A DNA stretch of 64,000 bases, from assembly GCA_958295915.1 (NCBI GenBank), contig OY282381.1, forward strand, positions 4,672,722 to 4,736,721. The letters run 5' to 3'. Below the pieces are notes generated by a model, which was given only the letters and a program-made list of their open reading frames with translations, ran no database searches and was not told the origin of the DNA. The DNA is from an uncultured Caldilineaceae bacterium. Lineage in GTDB: Bacteria; Chloroflexota; Anaerolineae; Caldilineales; Caldilineaceae. Shown here piece after piece: positions 7,661-15,630 of this stretch (its first letter is position 1; each line of letters begins with the position of its first letter). The position numbers were made by a program, and so were the translations under genes.

Positions 7661-7682
7661 ACTTGCATCGTTTCGCTAAAAT
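7654..7682 (+). promoter_or_regulatory. Strong promoter of the NicX-like operon
   Basis: TTGACA at 7654-7659 and TAAAAT at 7677-7682 are spaced by 17 bases, matching eleven of twelve consensus positions. It points into the GntR-like fragment and the three NicX-like genes. The imperfect palindrome TGTAT-N5-ATACA at 7683-7697 covers the start region. Confidence 0.65.
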
Positions 7683-7697
7683 TGTATCCAATATACA
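7683..7697. promoter_or_regulatory. Candidate GntR-type operator TGTAT-N5-ATACA
   Basis: The inverted repeat TGTAT-CCAAT-ATACA lies directly downstream of the -10 at 7677-7682, over the expected start point. AT-rich GT/AC palindromes of this size are common operators of FadR-type GntR proteins. The adjacent gene encodes the DNA-binding half of such a protein. The link is inference. Confidence 0.4.
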
Positions 7698-7761
7698 TAT
7701 CTCTTGATTCCCACATGTCATCTCAAGACAGCCGAATGTCGATACTTCCAACCGGCGCTCA

Positions 7762-7995
7762 GTGCACGAACTGATCGCCGATAGCCTGCGGCAGGCCATC
7801 ATGGCTGGTCAGTATGCCCCTGGTGAACGACTGAATCAGGAAGAACTTGCCTCGTTTTTCGCTGTCAGCCGCACGCCGGCGCGAGAAGCTCTCTTGAACT
7901 TACAAGGTGAGGAGTTGGTTATTTCCAGCCCACACAAGGGTTTTGCCGTAGCAGAAATCTATTCAATCCGATCGTCCCGAAAGGAGCAGAGATGA
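7762..7995 (+). pseudogene. GntR-family winged-helix fragment, effector domain missing
   Basis: 77 residues from a GTG at 7762 to a TGA. They form a clean GntR winged helix-turn-helix (VHELIADSLRQAI, APGERLNQEELA, VSRTPAREALL, HKGFAVAEI). A full FCD-type regulator needs about 150 more residues, and the frame ends in RSSRKEQR over the ribosome site of the next gene. The start is odd: an ATG at 7715 opens a different frame that stops around 7770, so a frameshift near 7757 may have cut off the natural N-terminus. Either a decayed regulator or a stand-alone DNA-binding domain. The last four bases overlap the next start codon. Confidence 0.65.
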
Positions 7996-8996
7996 GTGAT
8001 ATGAAGGGTACTGATATTGTTGGCCTGTTTACCGAGCACCTACGCCTGTGCAACGTAAAAAAGGGTGAAGTGATACTTGCCTTCACAGACGCGCAATTTC
8101 TCCATCCCGAGTACGTTGGCGCGACACTTGCCGCTGCGCGTGCATTGGGCGCCGAAGCCTTCGCCATAACCGCGCCGTCCGATGCCGAGATTTCAGCCCA
8201 GCTCGTTCTCGATGCTTGGAAAGCCGCCGATATGGTCGTGGCTATGACGACCATACCCTGGCTGTATACGGATGCGCACAACGAGGCGCTTGCCTCTGGC
8301 ACGCGAACGCTTATGGTCCATGAACCACTAGCGAATCTGAAGCGTATGTTCCCCGACGAAGCCGTCATCCGCCGCACATATGCTGGCGCGCGACGCATGG
8401 CCGAGGCCGAAGAAATCCGTGTCACCGACTCCGCCGGATCCGATTTTACACTCCGCAAGGATGGACGCAAAGGGCACGCGCAAGTCGGTTTGGCCGACCA
8501 CCCCGGCCGCTGGGACCACTGGCCAGCCGGTCTGGTCGCTACGGGCCCGCTGGAAGATACAGCCGAAGGCATCTACATCGTGCGCGCCGGTGATGTGATC
8601 CTTCAGCAGCGCCGGCATACGGTCTCAGAGATCCGCATGACCCTTGAAGGTGGCCTTATCACCACTATCGAAGGTGGCCTCGACGCTCAGCTTTTGCGGG
8701 ACTATCTGGAATCGTTCAACGACCCGGATGCATTTCGCTTTGCGCATGCCGGCTGGGGCACAGAGCGCAGGGCACTATGGAATGTAGTCGGTATGGACTC
8801 CGAAAGCCTGTACGGTACGGTTATGGTCTCGCCTGGCCGCAATATCTTCAATGCCGCCCACGAACATTCCGGCCTTGGCGGCACAAACTACACCCGCGCC
8901 CACATCGACCTTTGCTGCCGGCACAAAAATCTCTACCTGGACGGCGAACTGATCGTCAACGAAGACGAAGAGATCGTCCCCGAGTACCTGCGCTAA
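7992..8996 (+). CDS. NicX-like 2,5-dihydroxypyridine dioxygenase family protein (copy 1)
   Basis: 334 residues resembling NicX, the Fe(II) enzyme that opens the 2,5-dihydroxypyridine ring to N-formylmaleamate in nicotinate breakdown. It shares the PGRWDHWPAGL segment and has all three iron ligands: H252 in HAGWG, and H304 and D306 in HID. Their spacing agrees with H265/H318/D320 of Pseudomonas NicX as I remember it. AAAGGAG precedes the ATG. It is the first of three paralogues followed by a dipeptide-type transporter. Substrate may be a hydroxypyridine or another small ring. The family also resembles metallo-aminopeptidases, so a hydrolase role cannot be excluded. Confidence 0.8.
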   Translation: MSDMKGTDIVGLFTEHLRLCNVKKGEVILAFTDAQFLHPEYVGATLAAARALGAEAFAITAPSDAEISAQLVLDAWKAADMVVAMTTIPWLYTDAHNEALASGTRTLMVHEPLANLKRMFPDEAVIRRTYAGARRMAEAEEIRVTDSAGSDFTLRKDGRKGHAQVGLADHPGRWDHWPAGLVATGPLEDTAEGIYIVRAGDVILQQRRHTVSEIRMTLEGGLITTIEGGLDAQLLRDYLESFNDPDAFRFAHAGWGTERRALWNVVGMDSESLYGTVMVSPGRNIFNAAHEHSGLGGTNYTRAHIDLCCRHKNLYLDGELIVNEDEEIVPEYLR

Positions 8997-9047
8997 GATT
9001 GAATAGTTTTTAATGTGTGGCGAGCGCTCTATTGAAGGAGCAAAAAC

Positions 9048-10136
9048 ATGACGACCCCAAGGCAAACCAACGATTTCTCACAGCTTATCAGAGCTGCCTT
9101 AGCGTTAAGTAAGATCGGTGAAGGAACACGCGCCGCGCTGTTGAGTACCCACGTATATGACGAGCGCGCCATGCACGCCTTTGGCGTGGCGCTCGATACC
9201 CTTGGAGCCGATTGGGTTCGTGTGATTATGCCGCCACGAACCCAGGGCGCCGACTTTGCCAACCCGGTGCAGGACAGATCCTTTGTGGCCGATATACTCA
9301 AATCAGCGGATATAGTCGTTCGGCCCACTACCAAGAAGGGCGCGGTAGCCGATATCGGTATGTACACCCCTGTGTTCGCGGAAATTCTCATGAGCGGTAC
9401 GCGCTGGTGGGACTGCTCCATCGGCGGCTCAGAGACACTTCTGCGCCGTCTGTTCCCCACCCCAGCGATGATCGACCGCACGCGCGCCGGCGCGGTTCGT
9501 ATGCAAGAAGCCAAAACGCTGCGCATTACGTCGGCAGCCGGCACAGATCTGACCCTAAACGTCGCAGAGCGCATCGGCCACTGCCAGGTCGGCATCGTTG
9601 ACGAGCCTGGACGCTGGGACAACTTCGGCTTCGGCCTGGTCGCCACAGCGCCCGTGGAGAACTCAGCCCATGGCCAGGTGGTGTGGGATGCCGGTGACTC
9701 CCTCGGCGAACTGCTCGGGGCGTACAGCGCTTTGCTGCCGGAACCGGTCATCACGCACTTCGAGAACGGCAAAATCGTTCGCATCGAGGGCGGCTGGGTG
9801 GCGCGCCGCTTCGAAGAATACCTGGCAAGCCTACAGCGCCCAGAATTCTATCGAATCGCCCACATTGGGTGGGGCACGCACGACAAAGCCGTTTGGGGTG
9901 GCCCCGGCTGGAATACTGCCGAGTGGGAAAGTTACTACGGTTGCATTATGCTGCACCTTGGCATGAATATTTTCCCCACACTCGCCCCATACAACGGTCT
10001 GCATGGCCAGAATCACCCATCGAAGCCATGGCCTATGCCATCTCATGCCGGCGGTTGCTTGTTGCGGCATGACTTGTATCTCGATGACGAAATCATTGTG
10101 CAGGCCGGTAAAATTATAGCGGACGAATTAAAGTAA
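9048..10136 (+). CDS. NicX-like family protein (copy 2), iron-ligand variant
   Basis: 362-residue paralogue of the flanking genes, sharing DEPGRWDNFGFGL and HIGWG (H272). The region of the other two ligands reads PSHAGG: H333 is kept, but the Asp two residues later is Gly335. A 15-residue longer loop rich in Asn, His and Pro precedes it. Loss of the Asp would leave a 2-His site or need a different metal ligand, so this copy may be a partner subunit, a different enzyme or inactive. The ATG follows GAAGGAG. It lies 51 bases after copy 1 and 14 before copy 3, evidently in one operon. Confidence 0.75.
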   Translation: MTTPRQTNDFSQLIRAALALSKIGEGTRAALLSTHVYDERAMHAFGVALDTLGADWVRVIMPPRTQGADFANPVQDRSFVADILKSADIVVRPTTKKGAVADIGMYTPVFAEILMSGTRWWDCSIGGSETLLRRLFPTPAMIDRTRAGAVRMQEAKTLRITSAAGTDLTLNVAERIGHCQVGIVDEPGRWDNFGFGLVATAPVENSAHGQVVWDAGDSLGELLGAYSALLPEPVITHFENGKIVRIEGGWVARRFEEYLASLQRPEFYRIAHIGWGTHDKAVWGGPGWNTAEWESYYGCIMLHLGMNIFPTLAPYNGLHGQNHPSKPWPMPSHAGGCLLRHDLYLDDEIIVQAGKIIADELK

Positions 10137-10150
10137 AGAGGAGAGAACCC

Positions 10151-11155
10151 ATGCGTATGCAGGATTTCGCGGTATCGTATCATGCTGCCGCAGAAAACGT
10201 CGGTCTGTTCCGCCAGGTGTTGGAAGGGTGTAAGCTCACAGCCAGCGAAACGCTGCTTTTATTCACAGATACCCAATTCTACCCCCTGTATCCCGCCGCA
10301 TTCATGGCCGCCGCGCAAGATATCGGCGCGGAAGTCATTCAGATGACAGTGCCCTCCACCCTTCCTGATATCTCGTCAAGCTATATTCTCGCCGCCTGGC
10401 AGGAGGCCGATCTGGTTATCGGCATGTCGCAGGTGCCGTGGCTGTATTCGCGCACCCATGATGAGGCGCGTCAGTCCGGTACGCGTGCGCTGATGGTCCA
10501 GGAACCGATCTCCGTGCTGCGCCGGCTCTCCCCCGATGAAGATGTACGCAGACGCGGGCGCGCCGGCGTTCCTCTGTTGACAGCGGGAAAACAGATGCGG
10601 ATCACCTCCGCCAACGGCACCGACTTTGTCGTCAATAAAGAAGGCCGCGAAGCCTACACGCTCTATAGCCTGGCAGACGAACCGGGCAAATGGGACCACT
10701 GGCCACAAGGGTTGGTGACCTTCTTCGCTGACCAAGGACAGGGAGACGGCGCGATCGTGGTCGACCCTGGGACAGTCTACCTGAAGTTCCGCCGGCATTC
10801 AACCGAGCCCGTCAAGCTCCACATCCGCGAAGGCAGCATCGTAAAGTTTGAAGGGGGCGCCGAGGCCCGTTTGCTCGAAGATTGGTTCGCGCAATGGAAT
10901 GATCCGCGCTCCTACGAACTGGCTCATGTCGGTTGGGGGACCGAACACCGGGCCGACTGGAACGTTATCGGCATGGATTCAGAAGCCTACTACGGCAACT
11001 TCCTGGTCGCCTTCGGGCGCAATATCTTCTGGCCGGTAGGCGGTGACAATGATGTCGCCTCGCACTGGGATTTCTGTTGTCTGAATCACAATATCTATGT
11101 CGATGATCAGATCATCGTGGACAACGGCGCGATCATTCCGGAGAATCTCAAGTAA
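10151..11155 (+). CDS. NicX-like family protein (copy 3)
   Basis: 334 residues with the family segments DEPGKWDHWPQGL and HVGWG. All ligands are intact (H259, then H305 and D307 in SHWDF). AAGAGGAGAGAA precedes the ATG. Its stop codon TAA overlaps the start of the transporter permease (TAATG), showing translational coupling between the enzyme block and the ABC transporter. That suggests the transporter imports the substrate or a precursor of these enzymes. Divergence from copies 1 and 2 is large, so the triplication is old. Confidence 0.8.
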   Translation: MRMQDFAVSYHAAAENVGLFRQVLEGCKLTASETLLLFTDTQFYPLYPAAFMAAAQDIGAEVIQMTVPSTLPDISSSYILAAWQEADLVIGMSQVPWLYSRTHDEARQSGTRALMVQEPISVLRRLSPDEDVRRRGRAGVPLLTAGKQMRITSANGTDFVVNKEGREAYTLYSLADEPGKWDHWPQGLVTFFADQGQGDGAIVVDPGTVYLKFRRHSTEPVKLHIREGSIVKFEGGAEARLLEDWFAQWNDPRSYELAHVGWGTEHRADWNVIGMDSEAYYGNFLVAFGRNIFWPVGGDNDVASHWDFCCLNHNIYVDDQIIVDNGAIIPENLK

Positions 11156-12168
11156 TGAGATTGTGGCAATATGTGCTGAAGCGCCTGCTCCAACTGCTGC
11201 CAGTCCTGTTTGGGGTCTCAATCATTATCTTTATAATCTCCCATGTTCTGCCAGGCGATCCAGTGTATCTGTTCGTCGGCCTCGATACAACCCCTGAAGA
11301 GATCGCGGCAATCAGAGCGCGCATGGGGCTCGACAAGCAGCTGCACGAGCAATACATCATCTGGCTCAAAGATGTGATGAGAGGGGACCTCGGAGAATCA
11401 TGGTTTACGTCCGAATCCGTTGCCGAAGATCTGATGCGGCGCTTTCCAGCTACATTTGAGCTCACCACAGTCGCGCTGTTGGTGGCCATCGCGCTGGGCG
11501 TTCCCTTAGGGGTCCTGTCGGCCGTCTACAGAAATAGCTGGATCGATAACCTCAGCCGAAGTATCACCCTGATCGGGGTATCCGTACCCTCCTTTTGGTT
11601 GGGGCTTCTCCTGATCTACGTGTTGTTTTTCCTGCTGCGGATTTTCCCGCCGCCAAGTGGCCGAATCGGTCTGCTGGTGTCGCCGCCGGAGCGGATTACC
11701 GGCCTCTATCTCGTCGACAGTCTGTTGACAGGCAACTGGAAGACCTTGAGCTCGAGCGCGCAACATCTTGCTCTGCCAGTACTGACGCAGGCCCTGGTTA
11801 CGTTGGCGCCCATCACGCGGCTGATGCGCTCATCTATGCTGGAAGTTTTGGGATCGGAGTATATTCAAGCAGCGCGGGCCAACGGCGTGCCCGACCGCCA
11901 GATCTACTTCCGCGATGCCTTGCGTAACGCTCTGCTGGCGCCCCTGACATTCGTTGCTCTGGTCTACGGCAACCTGCTGGGCGGCAGTGTGGTGATCGAA
12001 AGAATCTTCTCCTGGCCAGGGATCGGCCGCTACGCGCTGGAATCGATCGTCGTAAAAGACTATAACGCAGTGCAAGGTTTTGTTCTGCTCGCAGCCGTGC
12101 TCTACGTGCTCGTATTCCTGATCGTAGATATCCTGTATTTTGTCATCGATCCAAGGATAACCGCCTGA
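11155..12168 (+). CDS. Dpp/Opp-type ABC transporter permease (DppB-like)
   Basis: 337 residues, an integral membrane permease with an N-terminal helix (RLLQLLPVLFGVSIIIF), the GDP segment of peptide permeases and five further hydrophobic segments. The EAA-like coupling loop around residues 235-255 (EYIQAARANGVP) contacts the ATPases. It ends DPRI as these proteins usually do. Overlap with the preceding NicX-like stop ties it to that operon. Peptide, opine, nickel or other small-solute specificity cannot be told from the permease. Confidence 0.9.
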   Translation: MRLWQYVLKRLLQLLPVLFGVSIIIFIISHVLPGDPVYLFVGLDTTPEEIAAIRARMGLDKQLHEQYIIWLKDVMRGDLGESWFTSESVAEDLMRRFPATFELTTVALLVAIALGVPLGVLSAVYRNSWIDNLSRSITLIGVSVPSFWLGLLLIYVLFFLLRIFPPPSGRIGLLVSPPERITGLYLVDSLLTGNWKTLSSSAQHLALPVLTQALVTLAPITRLMRSSMLEVLGSEYIQAARANGVPDRQIYFRDALRNALLAPLTFVALVYGNLLGGSVVIERIFSWPGIGRYALESIVVKDYNAVQGFVLLAAVLYVLVFLIVDILYFVIDPRITA

Positions 12169-12383
12169 ACAAGAGTCGAACAAGCAAACGACCAGGATGT
12201 GAGTATGAGCGCGCCGCAAGGATTGCGCCTCGCGCGAATGCCGAAGTAAGGATCGACAGGAAGATGCAGGCTATATCCGACTATAGATTCTCCAGGATCG
12301 ACCATGATTGTACCCTGTCCATCATCTGAATCAGGAAAATCACAGTCCAGGACGCCCCCCGCGTCTCACTGTAGGAATTGAAA

Positions 12384-13277
12384 ATGAGCGCACGCCAATC
12401 GCAACTGCAGTCAGGACTCAAGACTGAACTACCAGAAGGTTTGCAGCGCTTCCTCTACCAACTGCGTCGCAGTTGGTCGACCATGTTGGGGCTGGCAATT
12501 ATTGTATTTTTCAGCTTGATCGCTGTCTTTGCGCCGCTGCTGGCAACGCATGATCCGGTCGTCACCAACCCGGATGAGCAGTTTCAGCCACCCAGCCGTG
12601 ACCATTTCTTCGGCACCGATGAAGTCGGGTGGGATATTTACTCTCGCGTGCTCTACGCGACGCGGATCGATTTCTTCATCGCCATCATGTCGGTACTCCT
12701 GGCAATTGCAATTGGTGTGCCATTGGGGGGGCTAACCGGCTACTTCAGCGGCCGTTTCGACGATGTCCTCATGCGCGTCCTCGATGCCTTTCAGGCATTC
12801 CCGCCCCTCATCCTGGCCATGGCCGTTGTGGCCGCCCTGGGACGGAGTATCTGGTTGGTGATCGCTGTGATTGCCTTCATAAACTTTCCCTCCTACCTGC
12901 GAGTCGTCCGCGCGGAGATGAAGAGTAAGAAAGAGAGCTTTTTCGCCGAGGCAGCGCGATCGGTCGGCAATCCATCGTACCGGCTTATCTTCCGACATCT
13001 CATTCCCAACTGTCTCGACCCGGTACTGGCCCAGGCCCCCTTGAACGCCGGCTGGGCTATCCTGGTTGCCGCCAGCCTGAGCTTTATCGGTCTGGGCGTG
13101 CCCATCCCAACACCTGAATGGGGATCGATGATCAATGATGGTGTCGGCGGCATCATCAGCGGTGAATGGTGGATTTCCTTCTTCCCCGGCCTCACCGCCA
13201 TGCTTGCCGTGCTCGGCTTCAACCTGCTGTCCGAAGGCCTGCGGGACATCTTCGATCCCAAACGCATGGAATCCTGA
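12384..13277 (+). CDS. Dpp/Opp-type ABC transporter permease (DppC-like)
   Basis: 297 residues with an N-terminal cytoplasmic tail, six hydrophobic segments and the HFFGTDEVGWDIYSR segment typical of DppC. The EAA loop (SFFAEAARSVG) is present, and the C-terminus NLLSEGLRDIFDPK is characteristic. I chose the ATG at 12384; a TTG two codons upstream is possible. The 215 bases separating it from DppB are unusually long for this operon. They hold a 14-codon frame beginning MSAPQ that resembles this gene's own MSARQ start, perhaps debris of an older start. Confidence 0.9.
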   Translation: MSARQSQLQSGLKTELPEGLQRFLYQLRRSWSTMLGLAIIVFFSLIAVFAPLLATHDPVVTNPDEQFQPPSRDHFFGTDEVGWDIYSRVLYATRIDFFIAIMSVLLAIAIGVPLGGLTGYFSGRFDDVLMRVLDAFQAFPPLILAMAVVAALGRSIWLVIAVIAFINFPSYLRVVRAEMKSKKESFFAEAARSVGNPSYRLIFRHLIPNCLDPVLAQAPLNAGWAILVAASLSFIGLGVPIPTPEWGSMINDGVGGIISGEWWISFFPGLTAMLAVLGFNLLSEGLRDIFDPKRMES

Positions 13278-13280
13278 GCG

Positions 13281-14315
13281 ATGCGCGATCAACACCTGGA
13301 CACTCTACTCGAAATCAAAGAGCTGCATACATACTTTTATACCTATGAAGGCGTTGTCAAGGCCGTCAATAGCGTATCCTATCTCCTCTATCGCGGCGAG
13401 ATTACAGGGCTGGTGGGCGAGAGCGGTTCAGGCAAATCGGTGACCGCGCAATCCATCTTGCAACTCGTCAAAGCCCCCGGCAAGATCGTCGACGGTGAAG
13501 TGTGGCTGGATGGCCAGGATCTGATGTCATGCAGCCATGCCGAAATGCAGGCGGTGCGCGGACGCAAGATTTCAATGATCTTCCAAGAACCGCGCGCGGC
13601 CCTCAATCCTCTGTTTACGGTCGGGGATCAGATCGGCCGTGTGGTCCAACTGCGTGAAGGCTGCTCGCGCAGTGACGCGCGCAAGCATGCCATTGAGATG
13701 ATGCGCGCAGTCGAAATCGCCGACCCGCAACGCCGCGCCAATGCCTACCCGCATGAACTATCGGGCGGCATGTGTCAACGCGTGATGGTTGCCATGGCGC
13801 TGAGTGCCAATCCACTGCTCCTCATCGCCGATGAACCGACAACAGGCCTCGATGTTACAGTGCAAGCCCAAGTGTTAGACCTGATTCGCACGCGGGTGAA
13901 ATCCGCCGGCTCGGCTTGTCTGTTCATCACGCACGACCTGGGTGTCGTTGCCGAACTGTGCGAGCGGGTGATCGTTATGTATGCCGGGCGTGTGGTCGAA
14001 CAGGGACCTGTGGCAGAAATCTTCCAGAACCCACGCCACCCATACACCCAAGGACTGATTGCATCGACCCTGCGTGTAGACATCGATAAGCCAATTTCGA
14101 CCATCCCAGGCACTGTGCCGGATGCGCTGCGCCTACCGACCGGATGCAAGTTTCATCCGCGCTGTCCGTATGCTGAAGAACCGTGCCAATATGAAGAACC
14201 AGAGATGCTGGAAGCTGGTCATGGCCATACCGCGCGTTGTCACATCGTCTCCGGTCGTATCGAGCGAGAGATGCAGGAAGAGGCCTGGGCCTTGCAGGCC
14301 CCTAGAGTCGAATAA
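13281..14315 (+). CDS. Dpp/Opp-type ABC transporter ATPase (DppD-like)
   Basis: 344 residues. Walker A is GESGSGKS, the signature LSGGMCQR (Met-Cys in place of the usual Gln-Gln) and Walker B LLIADEPTTGLDV. The oligopeptide/dipeptide C-terminal extension has the Cys-rich GCKFHPRCPYAEEPC stretch. It starts three bases after the DppC stop and pairs with the DppF-like ATPase to drive uptake. Confidence 0.93.
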   Translation: MRDQHLDTLLEIKELHTYFYTYEGVVKAVNSVSYLLYRGEITGLVGESGSGKSVTAQSILQLVKAPGKIVDGEVWLDGQDLMSCSHAEMQAVRGRKISMIFQEPRAALNPLFTVGDQIGRVVQLREGCSRSDARKHAIEMMRAVEIADPQRRANAYPHELSGGMCQRVMVAMALSANPLLLIADEPTTGLDVTVQAQVLDLIRTRVKSAGSACLFITHDLGVVAELCERVIVMYAGRVVEQGPVAEIFQNPRHPYTQGLIASTLRVDIDKPISTIPGTVPDALRLPTGCKFHPRCPYAEEPCQYEEPEMLEAGHGHTARCHIVSGRIEREMQEEAWALQAPRVE

Positions 14316-14368
14316 GTTTAATTTCGTGTAGCAACAACCATCGCCACCTCCCTGGCCCAAAGACGGGA

Positions 14369-15430
14369 ATGAAAAACGCCAACCCTGTCCCTTTCATACA
14401 AATCCGCAATCTGCGTAAAGATTTTCCGATTCGTGTCGGCATGTTCTCCAAGGTCTGGCTGCGCGCGGTCGATAATGTGACATTCGACATCCCCAAAGGA
14501 ACGACGCTGGGGTTGGTTGGCGAGAGTGGCTGTGGAAAAACGACCGCCGGACGCTGTCTTCTGCGGCTGCTCGAGCCAACTTCCGGTGAAATCTGGATGG
14601 GCGAACAGCAGCTTACCGACCTGAAAAGCGAGCAAATCACCCAGATGCGAGGGCGCATGCAGATGGTCTTCCAAGACCCAGGCGGCTCTCTCACGCCGCG
14701 CATGACGATCGGCGCCCTCCTGCGCGAGCCGCTAGACCTGCACACGAACCTGACCACGCACGAAAAAGACCAACGGGTACGCGAGCTGTTATCCCAGGTG
14801 GGCCTGCAACCAGACCATCTCTCACGATACCCACATCAATTCAGCGGTGGCCAACAACAACGCATCGGCGTCGCCCGCGCCATTGCCACCCATCCGGATT
14901 TTATTGTGCTGGACGAACCCACTTCCGCGCTTGATGTCTCTGTGCGAGGCCAGATATTACGGCTCCTGACACAGTTGCAGGAGGAAATGGGCCTGACCTA
15001 TCTGTTTATTTCGCACGATCTGAGCGTCATTAAGCATACCTGTGACCAAGTTGCAGTGATGTATCTGGGGCGCATTGTCGAGATCGGAGACACCGAAGAG
15101 ATTTTCGGCGCGCCTACGCATCCCTATACCCAAGCCCTGCTTTCAGCAGTTCCAATTCCCGACCCAACGCAGCGCGACAAACAGCGCTTGAAACTGCCCG
15201 GGGAGGTGCCAAGCCCAATTGACTTGCCGCCAGGATGCCGACTCTACTCGCGTTGCCCATACCGACGCGAAGCCTGTCTGGAACCCGGCCCGCCACTCCT
15301 CCAGGTTGCGGATACCCACAGGGCAGCCTGCATCCTGGTCGACGATGGTGTTCATCCCGATGGTGTTCATCCCGATGAAGCCAACACCGAATCCGCTACC
15401 CCCTACTCCCTACCTCTCAACCCGGATTGA
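14369..15430 (+). CDS. Dpp/Opp-type ABC transporter ATPase (DppF-like)
   Basis: 353 residues. Walker A is GESGCGKT, the signature FSGGQQQR, Walker B FIVLDEPTSALDV, with the switch His in FISHDLS. The C-terminal extension carries the PPGCRLYSRCPY Cys cluster. Near the end a 13-base direct duplication (TGGTGTTCATCCC) adds the repeated residues DGVHPDGVHPDE, a small recent slippage event in the tail. It lies 53 bases after DppD in the same operon. Confidence 0.93.
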   Translation: MKNANPVPFIQIRNLRKDFPIRVGMFSKVWLRAVDNVTFDIPKGTTLGLVGESGCGKTTAGRCLLRLLEPTSGEIWMGEQQLTDLKSEQITQMRGRMQMVFQDPGGSLTPRMTIGALLREPLDLHTNLTTHEKDQRVRELLSQVGLQPDHLSRYPHQFSGGQQQRIGVARAIATHPDFIVLDEPTSALDVSVRGQILRLLTQLQEEMGLTYLFISHDLSVIKHTCDQVAVMYLGRIVEIGDTEEIFGAPTHPYTQALLSAVPIPDPTQRDKQRLKLPGEVPSPIDLPPGCRLYSRCPYRREACLEPGPPLLQVADTHRAACILVDDGVHPDGVHPDEANTESATPYSLPLNPD

Positions 15431-15630
15431 GAGCGTTAGAACTTTGTCTGTTCGATGCCAGATTCATCCCAACATGCAGCATTCTGGCGCAGTGAACAGA
15501 GAACGATTTGCAGAAATACGACTGAGCGCTCACTGCATCCTGGGCCAGCTCCCAGCGTTTGAGCGAGTACAACTTGTGGACAGCGAGCTGGCGCTTCCCA
15601 CGTCATTCAACCTGAAAGGAGTTTGCAGAT

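Noticed and set aside
6768..7767. Avoidance of GTGCAC because of an ApaLI-like enzyme
   Set aside because: GTGCAC is present at 6768-6773 and 7762-7767, so sites are not excluded; protection by the methylase is expected instead.
7715..7771. ATG at 7715 as start of the GntR-like protein
   Set aside because: It is in another frame and meets a stop around 7770; it would need a frameshift to join the DNA-binding domain.
12204..12248. 14-codon frame MSAPQ... between the two permease genes
   Set aside because: Too short, without a ribosome site; it may be debris resembling the start of the next gene.
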